DNA of 64,000 nucleotides, from the NCBI RefSeq assembly GCF_016545825.1, contig NC_052621.1, forward strand, positions 16,356,910-16,420,909. The letters run 5' to 3'. Of the stretch, positions 1 through 11,945 are shown one piece after another. The notes beneath the pieces were generated by a model. It ran no database searches, was not told where the DNA came from, and worked only from the letters and a program-made list of their open reading frames with translations. Each line of letters begins with the position of its first letter. Within the stretch, counting starts at the first letter, position 1. This stretch comes from Eucalyptus grandis. Its lineage: Eukaryota > Streptophyta > Magnoliopsida > Myrtales > Myrtaceae. Position numbers and translations under genes: made by a program.

Positions 1-147
1 GTTACATGTGATATAATGATGATATGTGCATGGATGCATGGTAATGATGATGGTACATGTGATATGATGATGATATGTGCATGGATGCATGGTAATGATG
101 ATGGCACATGTGATATGATGATGATGAGTGCATGGATGCATGATGAT
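1..147. repeat. 51-bp minisatellite, about three units
   Basis: Three consecutive units (1-52, 53-103, 104-147) share the order ACATGTGATAT, GATGATGATATGTGC, ATGGATGCATGG, TAATGATGATG. The third unit is shorter and diverged. Downstream, to about 290, the same ATGATG and TGCATG words recur without a clear period. The array is cut by the window edge, so its full length is unknown. Confidence 0.85.
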
Positions 148-279
148 GGTAAGTGTATGACATGATGGTAATGACTATGTGATGATGTATGTACATAAGG
201 TATGGTGACATGTGCATGATACTAAGGTAATCGTGCATGGATGCTTTAATGACATATGATGCTATGATTGTGATGACTG

Positions 280-950
280 TGTGATGCATGATGCATTGAG
301 TGGTTTATTGGTCATTTACCTACTGAGTGGTTGTACTCACCCCTTCGGGGACCAACATTTCAGATTAGCATGATGCCACACCCTGCTGTCACGCGGGGCG
401 TCTTTTACGGCCTTCCTTCAGATGTAGAGGTTGAGTGTGTGGAGATCGACTATCCCACCATTCCTGGTCTGACATTTATTCAAGTTCGCGCTTTAGTGAT
501 GTATGATGTGTGCCTGGCTGGGGGCATTGTCATTCAGGAGTTCATATCTGTCCATATTCGTCGAGACGGAGTGATGCGTGGGATGTTGCCGCCGCCACCG
601 CCTGATGCACCGGGATGGGTGTGAGGGCCCGTGCGTGAGAAGTAGGAGCTGTAACTTTTTGGGATGATTAGCCGACACTAGTTGATGGGGGATCTTGCAC
701 GATAGACATAGTGGGTCGAGCGTTTCTTTTTGGGTTATGGCCGAGTGTGGCTACATGTCCTGGCCTTTCTTTTGATGTACCGACCCAAGGAAACCCATCA
801 TGGAAAATATGTAAATAAAAGTGTCGTGGCTTTATCTTTTCTTATGATGTTTAGTGGTGTGCAATTGTATCATGGTTGTTGGAGGGAGAGATGGTGATAT
901 TATATTTTGCTTCCGCTAATGAGTCGCGCTGGGACCGTTTTCAAAAAAAA
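280..950 (+). mobile_element. Possible LTR fragment of a Ty3/gypsy element, with a 97-codon ORF
   Basis: The stretch at about 299-352, reading roughly 'tactgagtggttgtactcac' then a CCCC-rich segment, resembles a sequence common in plant Ty3/gypsy LTRs, and an AAATAAAA polyadenylation-like signal lies near 812-820. An open frame at 331-624 encodes 97 residues ending in a proline run. I recognise no domain in it, and a chance frame inside an LTR or a domesticated fragment are both possible. No partner LTR, primer site or target duplication is visible. The assignment rests on resemblance only. Confidence 0.25.
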
Positions 951-1230
951 AAATGTCTATGAACTACGACGCTTCTTTTAAGAGATGTAACTAGTGTTTC
1001 ATTAGGTGTAGCATTAGGTGCCTGTGGCGACCTAAGGTGGTTCGGGGTGCCACATCAAGTGTTGCGTCCCCACATCAAACCCATTGTTGTCTTGGTCATC
1101 ATTCTTTACGTAGTCTTCAAAAGTTGGATGCTAGCTTTCAATCTCTTCTAGTCTAGAGTGTGAGTCATGCCAACTTGGCAAATTACATCATGTTAGTTAC
1201 ACACCTCAAGTAATTAAATGAGCAACATGT
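625..1230. other. No gene recognised
   Basis: Beyond the tail of the possible LTR fragment (to about 950) this stretch holds an A-run at about 943-952 and unassigned AT-rich sequence leading into a decayed copia integrase. I see no coding frame, RNA gene or terminal repeat. Confidence 0.5.
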
Positions 1231-4200
1231 CCCTTTTTATTAATTAAAGATCGTTCAGAATTATTTTCTATTTTTTGTGCATTTATATTTGAAATTTATA
1301 CTCAATTTGGTGTGCATGTTAAAGTTTTGCATTATGATAATGCTAAGGAATACTTTTCCACATATTTTTCTGAGTTTTGACTCAACATGATATGATCCAT
1401 GAATCTTTTTGTCCTAATACTCCACAACAGAATAGTGTTGCTGAAAGAAAGAATAGACATTTATTGGAAGTTACTAGATTCATGTTATTTGAGATGCCCA
1501 AAAACCTTTTGATTTGATGCTATTCTAATTGCATGTGGGACCGTTTGGTTCGGCTTTTGGGGAATGCACTTGCAAAAATGCAAATACCTTTGGGAGAATG
1601 GAGTTTTCCAAAATACAAATAACGTTTGGTAAAATTTGCATTGAAAATAACTTTGGCCAAAATATCGTTTAATAAAATTTGCATTTGTAAATGACTTTTA
1701 TTAAATTAAAAAAATTATTTTTTTTTTTGAAGTCCGGTCACTGACCGCCGAATCTGGCGGTTGGATGGCCGAATTTGGCCCCCAGACAGTCGCCGGGTCA
1801 TGCGACCTAGGCGTCGCCTGAGGTTCGATGACGGTTGCCGAGGTCGGGTGACCCTCAGGCGGTGGTCGCCAGCGCGCACAACCCCTTGGCTAGCGGTTGT
1901 CGGCCTCCAGTCGGCTTCTTCGTGCGGTGGTGTGCGATGGTTTTGGAGAAGATGTACTGAGCATTTGCATTCCGAATATGCAACTTCCCAAAATACCTCC
2001 GGAGCTGCATTGGACTAAAGGCCCTTAGAGTCACTTGGAGATGCAATTGCATCTTGCCAAAGTCGCCAAAAAAAAAAAAAAAAAACGAATAAAACACGTT
2101 TGCATTTGGCCAAGAGACTTTAGAGTCCCAAAGTTCCTTCCAAAAGCCCAACCAAACAGGGCCGTTATCTAATTAATCCCATGCCTTCTTCTATTCTGTA
2201 AGGTGGTATTCCTTTTTCTACTTTGTTTCCTAATGAGCCACTATTTGTTCTACCACCCCGTATTTTTGGTTGTATCTGTTTTGTTTCTGATCATCGACCT
2301 AGAGTATCAAAACTTGATCTCAAGGCAATCAAGTGTACGTTTATGGGTTATTCCCGCACTTAAAAGGGATATCCCTATTATTCTCTATTATTGAGAAAAT
2401 ATTTGATAATAGCTGATGTTTCATTTTTTGAATCCACTCCTTATTATGATGTTCCAATTACTATGTCTGAATTGGATGAAGACTTGTATGTGACCACCAT
2501 TCGATCAACTATTCCAACTGTTTCACCAATATCTACAGAGGAACCACCCCCTCTCTAGGTTTATACTCGACGTGCTCATGTCGCTGCTACTCCCCGCTCC
2601 TCCTGTCACTACTTCGTCATCTTCTGCTTCGCCATTAGCTGACCCTCCGCTTGTATCTGATCTTGATCTTCCTATTGCTCATCGCAAAGGTACACGTACT
2701 TGTACTCAACATTCTATTGCAAATTTTATTTCACACTCTTCCGTGTCTCCTACTTTTCAAGCTGTTTTAATTATTGTTGAACAATATCCTGTCCCCAAAT
2801 CTGTTAGTGAGGCATTACAAAGTTTTGGCTAGAGGACAGCAATGGAAGAAGAATTAAAGGGTCTTGAGATTATTACCACTTCCTCTAGGCAAAACTGTTA
2901 TTGGTTGTTGATAGGTATATGCTGTAAAAGTCAACCCGTTCTCTTGCTCATTTAAAAGCAAGACTTGTTGTCAAAGGGTATGCTAAGATGTATGTGGTTG
3001 ACTATCTAGACACATTTTCTCCTGTTCGTATTTTGATCTCTCTTGCTGCAACATATAACTGGCATTTGTTTTAGCTTGATGTTAAGAATGCTTTCTTGCA
3101 CGACACTCTTCATGAAGAAGTTTATATGGAGCAACCTCCGGGGTTTGTTGCTCAGGGGGAGTCTAGACTAGTGCAAATTAAAAAAGTCTTTATATGGTTT
3201 GAAACAATTCCCACGGGCATGGTTTGGAAGATTTTCTGAGGTTATACTGTCTTTTAGGCTGTCAAGATGTGGAAATGATCATTCTTTCTTTTATAAATAA
3301 TTAGGGGGAGACAAACTATTCTTGATGGTGTATGTTGATGATATTATCATCACGGGAGATGACTTGGTTGGTATAGCTAAGTTAAAAACCTATCTTCAGC
3401 AACAGTTATAAACTAAGGACTTAGGAAAATTGAAATATTTCCTAAGAATCAAAGTGGCGTAATCACAGAAAGGTATTGTTTTGTCATAGCGAAAATATGT
3501 CATGGATTTGCTCACTAAAACAGATATGTTGGGATCAAAGCCTCTTGATTCAACCATTGAACAAGGGGTTAAACTGGTTGCTGATGGAGGAGAAATTCTT
3601 AATAATCTCGAGAGATATAGGAGACTGGTAAGTAAGCTAAATTATCTCACGGTTATTCGACCAGACATTGCTTTTCCTATTAGTGTGGTAAGCTAGTTTT
3701 TGTCTTCTCCTCGTACATCTCATTAGGATGCAGTTATTCGAATATTGATGTATTTGAAGAAAGCTCCAGGGAAAGGAATTGTCTACCAAAACCATGATCA
3801 TCTCAGAGTTGAAGGATTTTCTGATGCTGATTGGGTTGGATCTCCATATAATAGAAGATCAACTATTGGCTATTGTACCTTAGTTGGAGGAAATCTAGTA
3901 TCATGGAAAAGTAAGAAACTGAGTGTTGTTACCCGCTCCAATGCTGAGTTAGAATATAAAGCCATGGCACAAGTGACATGTGAATTAGTGTGAATTCGAT
4001 AGTTATTGACTGAGTTAGGCTTTAAAGATTTAGTACCCATGACTCCATGGTGCGATAATAAAGCTGCAGTGCATATAGCTTCCAAACCCGTGTTTCATGA
4101 GAGAACAAAACATATTGAGGTTGACTATCATTTTATCTAAGAGAAGTTGTAGAGTAGAATAATTATTCCCAGTCATATTCGAACTAACGAATGACTTGCA

Positions 4201-4295
4201 GACATCTTCGCTAAATATTTGGGTAATGGGAGGATATAACATATTTGTAACAAGCTGGGCATGATTAATATTTATGCTCCAGCTTGAGGGAGAGT
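1231..4295 (+). mobile_element. Decayed Ty1/copia pol (integrase, reverse transcriptase, RNase H)
   Basis: Translation in shifting frames gives the copia pol order. Integrase residues (QQNSVAERKNRH, then DAILIAC) run to 1536, then a 627-bp insertion, then integrase continues from 2164 (YLINPMPSS). RT follows with a [12 protein letters not shown] segment near 3120 and a YVDD box near 3330. RNase H is at about 3745-4290 ([26 protein letters not shown]). Many stops and frameshifts break it, several of them TAG where the family has CAG (for example S-stop-RKY near 3487). A purine tract (GAGGGAGAG) precedes TGTTAG at about 4296, which probably starts a truncated 3' LTR to about 4,440. No 5' LTR or gag is present. 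The protein resembles the intact-LTR copia element at 18.3 kb. Confidence 0.9.
1537..2163. mobile_element. Miniature inverted-repeat DNA element inside copia integrase
   Basis: The ends are imperfect terminal inverted repeats: GGGACCGTTTGGTT on the left and, on the reverse strand, GGCCCTGTTTGGTT on the right, followed on both sides by GGCTTTTGG. The insertion lies between the codons for the integrase words IAC and YLIN, so the flanking coding sequence defines both boundaries closely. Only a 2-bp flanking duplication (GT) can be seen. The GTTTGGTT-type terminus occurs in plant PIF/Harbinger and hAT MITEs, and the superfamily is unresolved. The centre (about 1735-1930) is unusually GC-rich. An open frame at 1761-2018 has no recognisable product. 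Confidence 0.75.
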
Positions 4296-4807
4296 GTTAG
4301 AAGTACGAAGGGTAAACGGGTCTTTACCACTTTTAGAGTTTATTTTGATATAATACAAAATTAGTTTTTCCTCGCAATTAGAAAACAATTATCTCCATCA
4401 TAAAATTTTATTTGAACGATGTTCGAACATCATCCAAATGATACAGCAAAAGTTTACAGTCCATGCATGTTAAAAGCGAGTTCAGCCCAGCATTTGATGG
4501 CTGCAAACTATCATCACCTTGTAGATGATCAACGTGACAAAGGCACTTTGCCAAAAGGTCACCCCTGATATGTTCAGTATAGGTGACGCAAATTTCTTGA
4601 TTAGAAATTGGTAAAGAACAACACAAGGACAAAATACTGAAGCAAGGAGAAGCGTAATATGTCCAGTCGCCAGATTAATGTTCCTAGCGATAAACCACAA
4701 TTAGAAACAAACAATTGCCAAAGAGTAAACTGGACAAAAAAGACACAATTCACTTGTCTAAATTCATCCAATAAAGTAATTGCGCATTATTTAAATAGAG
4801 ACACACA

Positions 4808-5235
4808 TTGACTTTTGAAGGAAAAGCCATCCAGATAAGGCATGTATCTACTGATTACACCATTGAGATCACACCAATAAATGGGAAAAAAGGACTAACT
4901 AGAGAATGTGGTGAAAAGTATTTACTTAGCCAAGATGGAGCAAGCATAGGCAGCGTTTGGTTTGATCTAGTAAAGTCCACCGTATCACAGTCATTGGCAT
5001 CATTATTTGGACAGCGGGCACCCACCAAGTGACATACATTCTGATTAAAAACATTTCTCGAAGACACTAGCATCCTATTCTGGGAAAAGATTATGAAGTT
5101 GACATCTGTATTCAACAGTCATGAGAAATGGTAAAAGATACTAGACCTTAGGTGACCTTACTTCCATAGACGCTGTCACGCTGCTCTTTTCCTAGTCGAA
5201 AGGCATGCTCTTCAAGGAAATCCATATTAAAAAAA
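4808..5235. repeat. Direct duplicate of about 7,780-8,225 (copy 1)
   Basis: The run from GGAAAAGCCATCCAGATAA to the AGTCGAAAGGCATGCTCTT word reappears in the same order near 7,780-8,225, with substitutions and small indels. An open frame of 74 codons (4808-5032) exists in this copy but is broken in the other, which argues against coding function. Confidence 0.85.
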
Positions 5236-6954
5236 AAAAACTTAAGGAAGGAGCAATGCCTACGTCAAAATTCCACCAAGGCGTGTATACCAGCAACAGG
5301 ATCATCGAGAGTCAATTGAAATCATTTCAATAATAAATAAGACTATTGACAATACTTTAACCTAGTGGAGCTAGGAAGATGCAAGATCATGTAAAGAGAC
5401 GGAACCTCAAATCTGCCAGGGACTATACTTACGATGGATTTGCTGTCACCATCCCTCGGTTATAGTTTGTCCCGAGATCTCCCCAATTATGCTTGATCTA
5501 TATTCCGCCAATCACAATTGTCGTAGTTGTCCTAATATATTTAATCGCAAAAATTTGCTCGATGAAGTGAGAAACTGAAAATAAACAGGAATAGCTCCAC
5601 ACATCCTGTGCAGGAAGCGTGAGTTCCTATGCGAGGTCTTGAGACCTGTTTATCCTCAAATTCAACATCAGCTAACTTATGCATAATTCAAACATCATAC
5701 GACCTGCCAAAAGAAACAACAACATACTATCTCAATCAAAGAGTACGCGTGAAAAAGGTGATAAAAACATCCTAACCATCACCCATTTCATCCAAATTCC
5801 CACATTCTTGATTCTTGCAGATATATTGAAGGTCTATCAATGCCAGCTTCCTGAGGAGAACTTGGTACTGCTTGACAAGTTTTGGAGAGTAATTGGAGAA
5901 TCCACGTGCAGCGATGGAGGAAAATTGTGGCCAAGTAATTCACAATGTCAATAAACAAGAAATAAAGATCATCTGTGAGGCAAATTTAGATCAGGAGAAG
6001 ATTAAAATAAGAGCATCCAGAAGAGAGAGCTCCCTGAGATAGTGATTACAGAGTGAACCAAACAATTTGAAAGTAGACATGGATAATCTGATCTGCCATA
6101 ATATTCGTGAATTGTGCAATCAATATCCCATGTCACAAGTGTTAGGTAGAACAACCTGATAGAGATAAGGAACATAGTCAGCCCCGATCCCTAGTCCACA
6201 TAGTCAAACTCCCAGCAATGTGTGCCACCTAATGACCAAGAAAGCAACAACTAAGGTTGGAAGCACAATTCAAACGCACCCAAAGCATTGGACACACAAT
6301 TCAATTGTAGTTTATCTCGTGAAGAGACCACTCATCAAACAACATCAACCATAAGTAAAAAACACTAGATATTGCAACATTTAGTAAAAAGATTGGGCAA
6401 AAGTACTCAAGTAAATGCAAAAACAGAGTGAAAAACAAATAAGTTTGGGAAAAAAAACCTATCCTGCACAGTTCTAAATAATATAGAGGAAAAAGTGGCA
6501 GTAGGTCACACCTGCATACTACCTGAGTGTAAAAAATTATCATCTAGCCAGAACAATACATATGCAAGAAATGTAGTTAAGCACATTAAATAGCCAGAGC
6601 ACATTAAATAGCCAGAACAATATATGTGCAACATCATATCTCATATAATTTAAGCACAATATATAACCAGACGAAAGTGATCAAAGACTACGCAGGAAAT
6701 CTCCTCCAAGATGAACAGGAGTGCTAAAAAAAAGGTCACCACTTCTCCAACATGAATTTCAATCAAAGATAGAAAATGCCTAGAAATCTCCGCATTTTCA
6801 GTCCATAACCCATCCTGAAGAAGTGATCAAAGAATACGCAAGAACTCAACCAAACAGGACTGCAAAACAGGGTCATCACTCCTCCAAGAAGCCTAAACAC
6901 ATTATTCAATGCAAACTGACCAGTTTTATTGTATTTATCATCCTTAGATGATGA

Positions 6955-7290
6955 AGAGATCACTCATCAAACAATATCAACTATAAGTGAAAAACACTAC
7001 ATATCACAACATTTAGTAAAAGATTCTCCAAAATACTCAGGTAAATGCAAAAACAGTGTGAAAAACTAATAAGTTTGGGAGGAAAAAAAACCCTATCCTG
7101 CACGGTTCTAAATAATATAAAGGAAAAAATGGCGGTAGGTCACACCAGCATACTACCTCAGCGTAAAAAATTACAATCTAGCCAGAGCAATACATATGCA
7201 AGAAATGTATTTAAGCACAATAAATAGCCAGAACAATACATTTGCAACAGCAAATCTGATCTAATTTAGGCACAATAAATAACCAGACGA
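6955..7290. repeat. Tandem-like duplicate of 6,310-6,660, also present at 14,350-14,690
   Basis: All three places carry the series GAAGAGA-CCACTCATCAAACAA, TATCAACTATAAGTGAAAAACAC, TAGTAAAAGATT, GTAAATGCAAAAACAG, and the paired words CCATCTAGCCAGAACAATAC and ATATGCAAGAAATGTA. Each copy contains a short open frame of about 60 codons that is not conserved in frame. I see no product. Confidence 0.8.
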
Positions 7291-7779
7291 AATTTCTTCA
7301 ATTAAGCCAAATTTACCACTAAATTCAAATAGACTTACACCAAGTCAATACATACAGAAGAAATGTATTTTTGTGCAAATGTGCGCCTAAGTATGTCAAA
7401 AGCCAAAATTCAGTTAAAGAATAATATTCACAAAAGTTCCATGAATGAGAAAGAAGGTAAGACAAACAAAATATCATTAATAGAAAGCATACCGTCATAG
7501 TACCAAGCCAATGAAAAGTTCTTCATCCAATCCCATAGAGAAAGGCTCTAATCTGCCAAAGCTCAGAAGAGCTATCATCTTACAACATTCAAAAGAGCCA
7601 TCCAAAAATCAGTTGAAGAAGAAATAAATCAAAAGTCAGGAGTGCCAACCAACACCAAGATTTTCCAAGTGTCTATTGGAAGAGCACCATGACGAATAAA
7701 ACCTACACAAATTATCTGCATGATTTACAAGCTATACCAACAGTGATTGCAGTTCCATTGATTAAATAGAATTTCAAAG

Positions 7780-8225
7780 GAAAAGGCCATGCAGATAAAA
7801 CATGACTATTGATTCATGTATGCTACTGATGTAGCACATTTACTGATTACACCATTGAGATCACAGCATTGAGGCAACAATAATCATCAAAAAGGACAAA
7901 CTAGAGGACGTGGCGAAAAATATTTACTTAGCCAAGATGGAGCAATTGTAGGCAGCATTTGGTTTGATCAAGTAGAATCCACCATATCACAGTCATTGGC
8001 ATCGTTATTTGGACAGCAGGCACCCACCAAGAGACATACATTCAGATTAAAAACATTTCTCAAGACACTAGTATCCTATTCTGGGAAAAGATTATGCAGT
8101 TGACATCAGTATTCAACAGTCATGAGAAATGGTAAAAGGCACTGCACCTTAGGTGACCATATTTCCATAGATACTGCTCTTTTCCTAGTCGAAAGGCATG
8201 CTCTTTCAAGAAGATCCATATGGAG
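7780..8225. repeat. Direct duplicate of 4,808-5,235 (copy 2)
   Basis: Same order of words as the first copy, including TTACTTAGCCAAGATGGAGC and CATCCTATTCTGGG-like segments. It carries an extra segment near 7,810-7,840 that repeats the ACTGATT word. The surrounding 7,300-7,780 matches the inner part of the inverted-repeat arms. Confidence 0.8.
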
Positions 8226-8389
8226 AAGAACCTCAAGGAACAAGGAATAATGACTGCTTGATAATGGAAATGTATGAAGAAAGCAATACTGAAAGTTTTA
8301 ACAAAAAGCCATAGAAAGGATCAGAATGTAAGGCATGTTAGTGAAGTTGTCTAATAAAAGGGGCTCGCAATAATATTAATATTGAAAGT

Positions 8390-11300
8390 TTTACCATCTT
8401 GAGATTTACTTCAGATTTTGAAACATCTTTAGGACATATGATTATGATGATGGAGCTATCAGTGGAAGTATGATGTCTGTATTTGACTTCTTTCAGAATC
8501 CCTCATTCTAATTTGAAGTCTGAACATAGTTCTGACTTTCCCTCTGTGCAATCATCTCTTTCATTGGATGACAAAGTGGGAGAAGAGGGTTTTCTTGCTA
8601 ATTCTGACTCTGTTTATTTGAAGAAACTGGGACTTTTTATTTGCACGTCCCTTATCTCCGAGTTGTCTTGCTGATTTCTTGCTGACTTTCTCTCTGTGCG
8701 TTGTGTGTTCTCAGCTCCTTTGTTTCTTCATCATTGCTGACAAATTTCGAGCATTGTTGATAATAGAATTATATATATGGTGTCGTAAGTGGGCTTAACT
8801 GCAACATGTTATTGTCAATCCAACATTGCTGAACTGTTCACAAACTTTCTGCATATCCGTGTTGATAAGATTGGACGGGTTAGTTCACTTGACTTAGCAG
8901 AGGTGGGATTTAGAATGACGCATGTCCTCTGTACTAGCTTATATGCTGTGATTCTTATTTTGGATCATACTTCCAGTGTCAAGATTTTTTTATTTTTTTA
9001 CTTTATAATTTGAAAAGGAGTTTCTACGGCAAAAGAAATTTTTGCGCAGATTACGCAACTACAGTGCCCACCTTAGAAAATGTGGGAATTGCAGCGATGA
9101 AGGCTATTCTCAACAATGGTGTGGCTATTGAATTTATTAGAGCGCTAATGCGAATAGGTTGGCTAGAGAGAATCCAAGTTGTCTGATTCAAAGAACAATA
9201 TATGTTGCGGAGCAAATCCTATCTGTGGTATAAAATTGTCTGCTCTTTTTGAAAATTTCTGTTTTCTTTTGGCGTAGTTACGCCACCAAAACATCCAGAA
9301 GGTAAGAGTTATCAGGCCTTCATTGTGCTGTGGCCAGAAAAGAGAAGAAGCAGATCGTTTTGTTGCTGCTCAAGTAGTGATGGATGCCTTGAGATTGTGG
9401 GAGATGTGTTGCCAAGGGGGCAATAGACTTGTTTTTGGCATCTAGGCGGCAGCCATATTGTAATTCTCGCTTCATGATGATTATGTGATCTTTTTTTGAT
9501 CTGTGGGTGAATGTCGCACCGGTCAAACCACTTTAATTTTCATGCTTTGTTTATATACGTGTGGATGGTTTACGTTAGATGAAATGACAAAACAGAGAAA
9601 TAAACAAGATGTTTGGTAGTTCTTCAAATCAAATTAAGTGATGATCCATTGCCTTTTCTGAAAAGTTGAGTTCGGATGGCGAATGGTTCGAATTGATTCT
9701 AGTCCCTTCAACATTCAGTTTTTCTTTCTTTTGTAGGTCAGAATTAACTTCAGTGTGGAGTGTCCTTCAATCCGTGATGGTTTTTTCTAGCTGGATGTTG
9801 GAGGAATTATTTTCTTGGACAAGATCTTAATTCTCTGGCACTTTTATCTGAGTTCAGTTGGTTTTGGAAGGTCAATAACTATCGACTTTCTTTGGTTGCA
9901 GGAATTGTTTAGGAATCCGGAAAGCATGAGGTCCACATTAGTTCTGGCTCGCTTCTCTTCATTCTTATCTCATATGTGAACTGCAATCACTGATTGGATT
10001 GCTTGTAAATCATGCAGATAGTTTGTGTAGGTTTTTTGTTCATCATGGTGCTCTTACAACAGACACTTGGAAAATCTTAGTCTGGCATCTCTGACTTTTG
10101 ATTTATTCCTTCTGTTAAGTGATTTTGGATGGCTCTTATGAATTTTGTAAGATGATAGCTTGTCTGTGACCTCTGAGTTTTGATTTATTCCTTCCGTTAA
10201 CTGATTTTGGATGGCTCTTTTGAATGTTGTAAGATGATAGCTTGTCTGTGCTTTTGCAGATCAGAGTCTTTCTCTGTGGGATTGGATGAAGAACTTTTCA
10301 TTTGCTCGGTACTATGACTGTTATGCTAGGACCTATTAGTAATATTTTGTGTATGTATGTATTGACTTGGTGTAAGTCTATTTGAATTTAGTGTGGTAAA
10401 TTTGGCTTAATTGAAGAAGTGTTGTCTGGTTATATGTTGTGCTTAAAGTAGATGATATTTGATGTTGTTGATTGATTTAGATGTTATGCATATATGAGTT
10501 CTAATATTTGTGTTGTTTGCTTATAATATGATTGAGAATTTTATTACATCATGACTTGAATGGCTATCGAGTGTGTCAAGAAACATTCATCGTTCAAGAA
10601 ATAGGATATGATTCAATTCGTTACATCATGAAGTAAATGATATTGATGGGGATAAAATGAAAAATTCATTATTCAAGAAATATTCATTCTCCATTATCAT
10701 ACCTTGTCATTCTCCATGTGCATGTATATGGTTCACCCCTTATCATTTTGGTCATGTTTCTATGATAGGGTGTCTAAGGACAAGCTTCACTTTGCTTCGA
10801 GGGTTTGAAGTTTGATGTAGGATCTCTAGTTGAAATAAGACAAGTGGTTTGCTTAGCCTAAATTTTTCATAGCCGTTTACTATTTTTGGTATAGAAAATT
10901 CACCAATTTCTAGATAAATTTCTTTTACCCAACATCAAATGTAATGTATGATAAGAAAAGCTTCGAGTTAAGATAACAAGTATTATTTACTTTAATTTAA
11001 AAGTATATTATAATATCAATAAATTTATGTTATAATAAAAGAATAAGTAAAGGTGTTACTAATTATTTGATTGGTAAAGTTATAAAAATATATGAATTTC
11101 TCAAAAGTCTCTTTAGAAAGAGGCAATTAATTTCACATGAAAAGTAATGTCAATTAAAATTATAATATGATATTAATTTTCCCAATATAATAATGTTAGA
11201 GAAATGAGTTTAATATAACAACGTATCATATATAGTTTACAAAAACAATATTTGGGAGGTATATCAAAATACTCCTTGTCAAAAAGAGACCGTTGCTTCG

Positions 11301-11866
11301 ACCAACAAAAGAACAAAAAGATGACCGTTGCAAGCATATCCTTCCTATTACAACCCAGTCGTCATCTTCTCTCTCTTTTCCGTTTCATTCTCTCTTGCGC
11401 AAAATCCTCTTGGGAGAATAAGTGTCTTTTCTCTCGTCTCTGTTTCCGTTCTATTTTTTAATGGGTCAGATTTGCGAGGCATCTGGAAACTTATTTTCTT
11501 GTGTGCTGTGGAGACCCGTGTGGGTTTGGCGCTTGGCTTCTCTTGGATGAAGCCGCTGATCATCAGAACTAACACACCATAGTCCTGCAGGGGATAAAAC
11601 TTGGTTTGAGGTTTTCACAATCTTGGTGGGCATGGAGTTCAGTTCTCTTCTTTTTGTAAGTTTCTATTTATTGCAACTGAAAAAAAAGAAAAAATCTTCC
11701 TATTTATCCTTTTTGATTCTTATCATATTTTGATCAGATGACCAACGTCTACATTATTTCTATTTTATTTTATCGACTATGAACATCATACTTGCTCAAG
11801 TGGGAAAGTCGAGCAAGAAGTTTCCACTTTTCCTTCTGATTTCTTATGATATTTCAATATTTGGAC
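8390..11866 (+). repeat. Left arm of a multi-kilobase inverted repeat
   Basis: Reading outward from the centre, this arm is the reverse complement of the sequence from 11,946 to about 16,735. Anchors include GGAGCTATC (8,452) with GATAGCTCC (16,654), AGGTTGGCTAGAGAGAATCC near 9,157 with its complement near 15,935, and CTTCGACCAACAAAA (11,296) with its complement near 12,460. The inner 900 bp is AT-rich. Parts near 10,000-10,450 also match 6,780-7,780. No long open frame survives in either arm. Confidence 0.88.
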
Positions 11867-11945
11867 TATACTTTCTGTTGTAGATGATTTGTTTGCCAGA
11901 TAATTTAACTTATGGGTATAAATGCATGGTTGAACAGAAAGGATG
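11867..11945. other. 79-bp loop between inverted-repeat arms
   Basis: Outside the loop, ATATTTGGAC at 11,857-11,866 faces GTCCAAATAT at 11,946-11,955 and pairing continues outward for kilobases. The loop itself has no evident symmetry. A transcript through it could form a very long hairpin. Confidence 0.8.

Noticed and set aside
2..289. Histidine- and serine-rich minus-strand frame
   Set aside because: It is produced by the ATGATG-rich minisatellite; its composition reflects the repeat, not a protein.
1761..2018. Arginine-rich frame in the miniature element
   Set aside because: It follows the GC-rich core of a non-coding element and has no recognised domain.
4418..4431. 14-bp perfect palindrome GATGTTCGAACATC
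   Set aside because: Short palindromes of this size are expected by chance in 64 kb, and nothing nearby gives it a role.
4808..5032. 74-codon frame in the duplicated segment
   Set aside because: The duplicate near 7.8-8.1 kb breaks the frame, and no domain is recognised.
11252..11582. Overlapping short frames at the inner end of the left inverted-repeat arm, mirrored near 12,199-12,546
   Set aside because: The frames are not conserved between the two arms and read simple pyrimidine-rich sequence.
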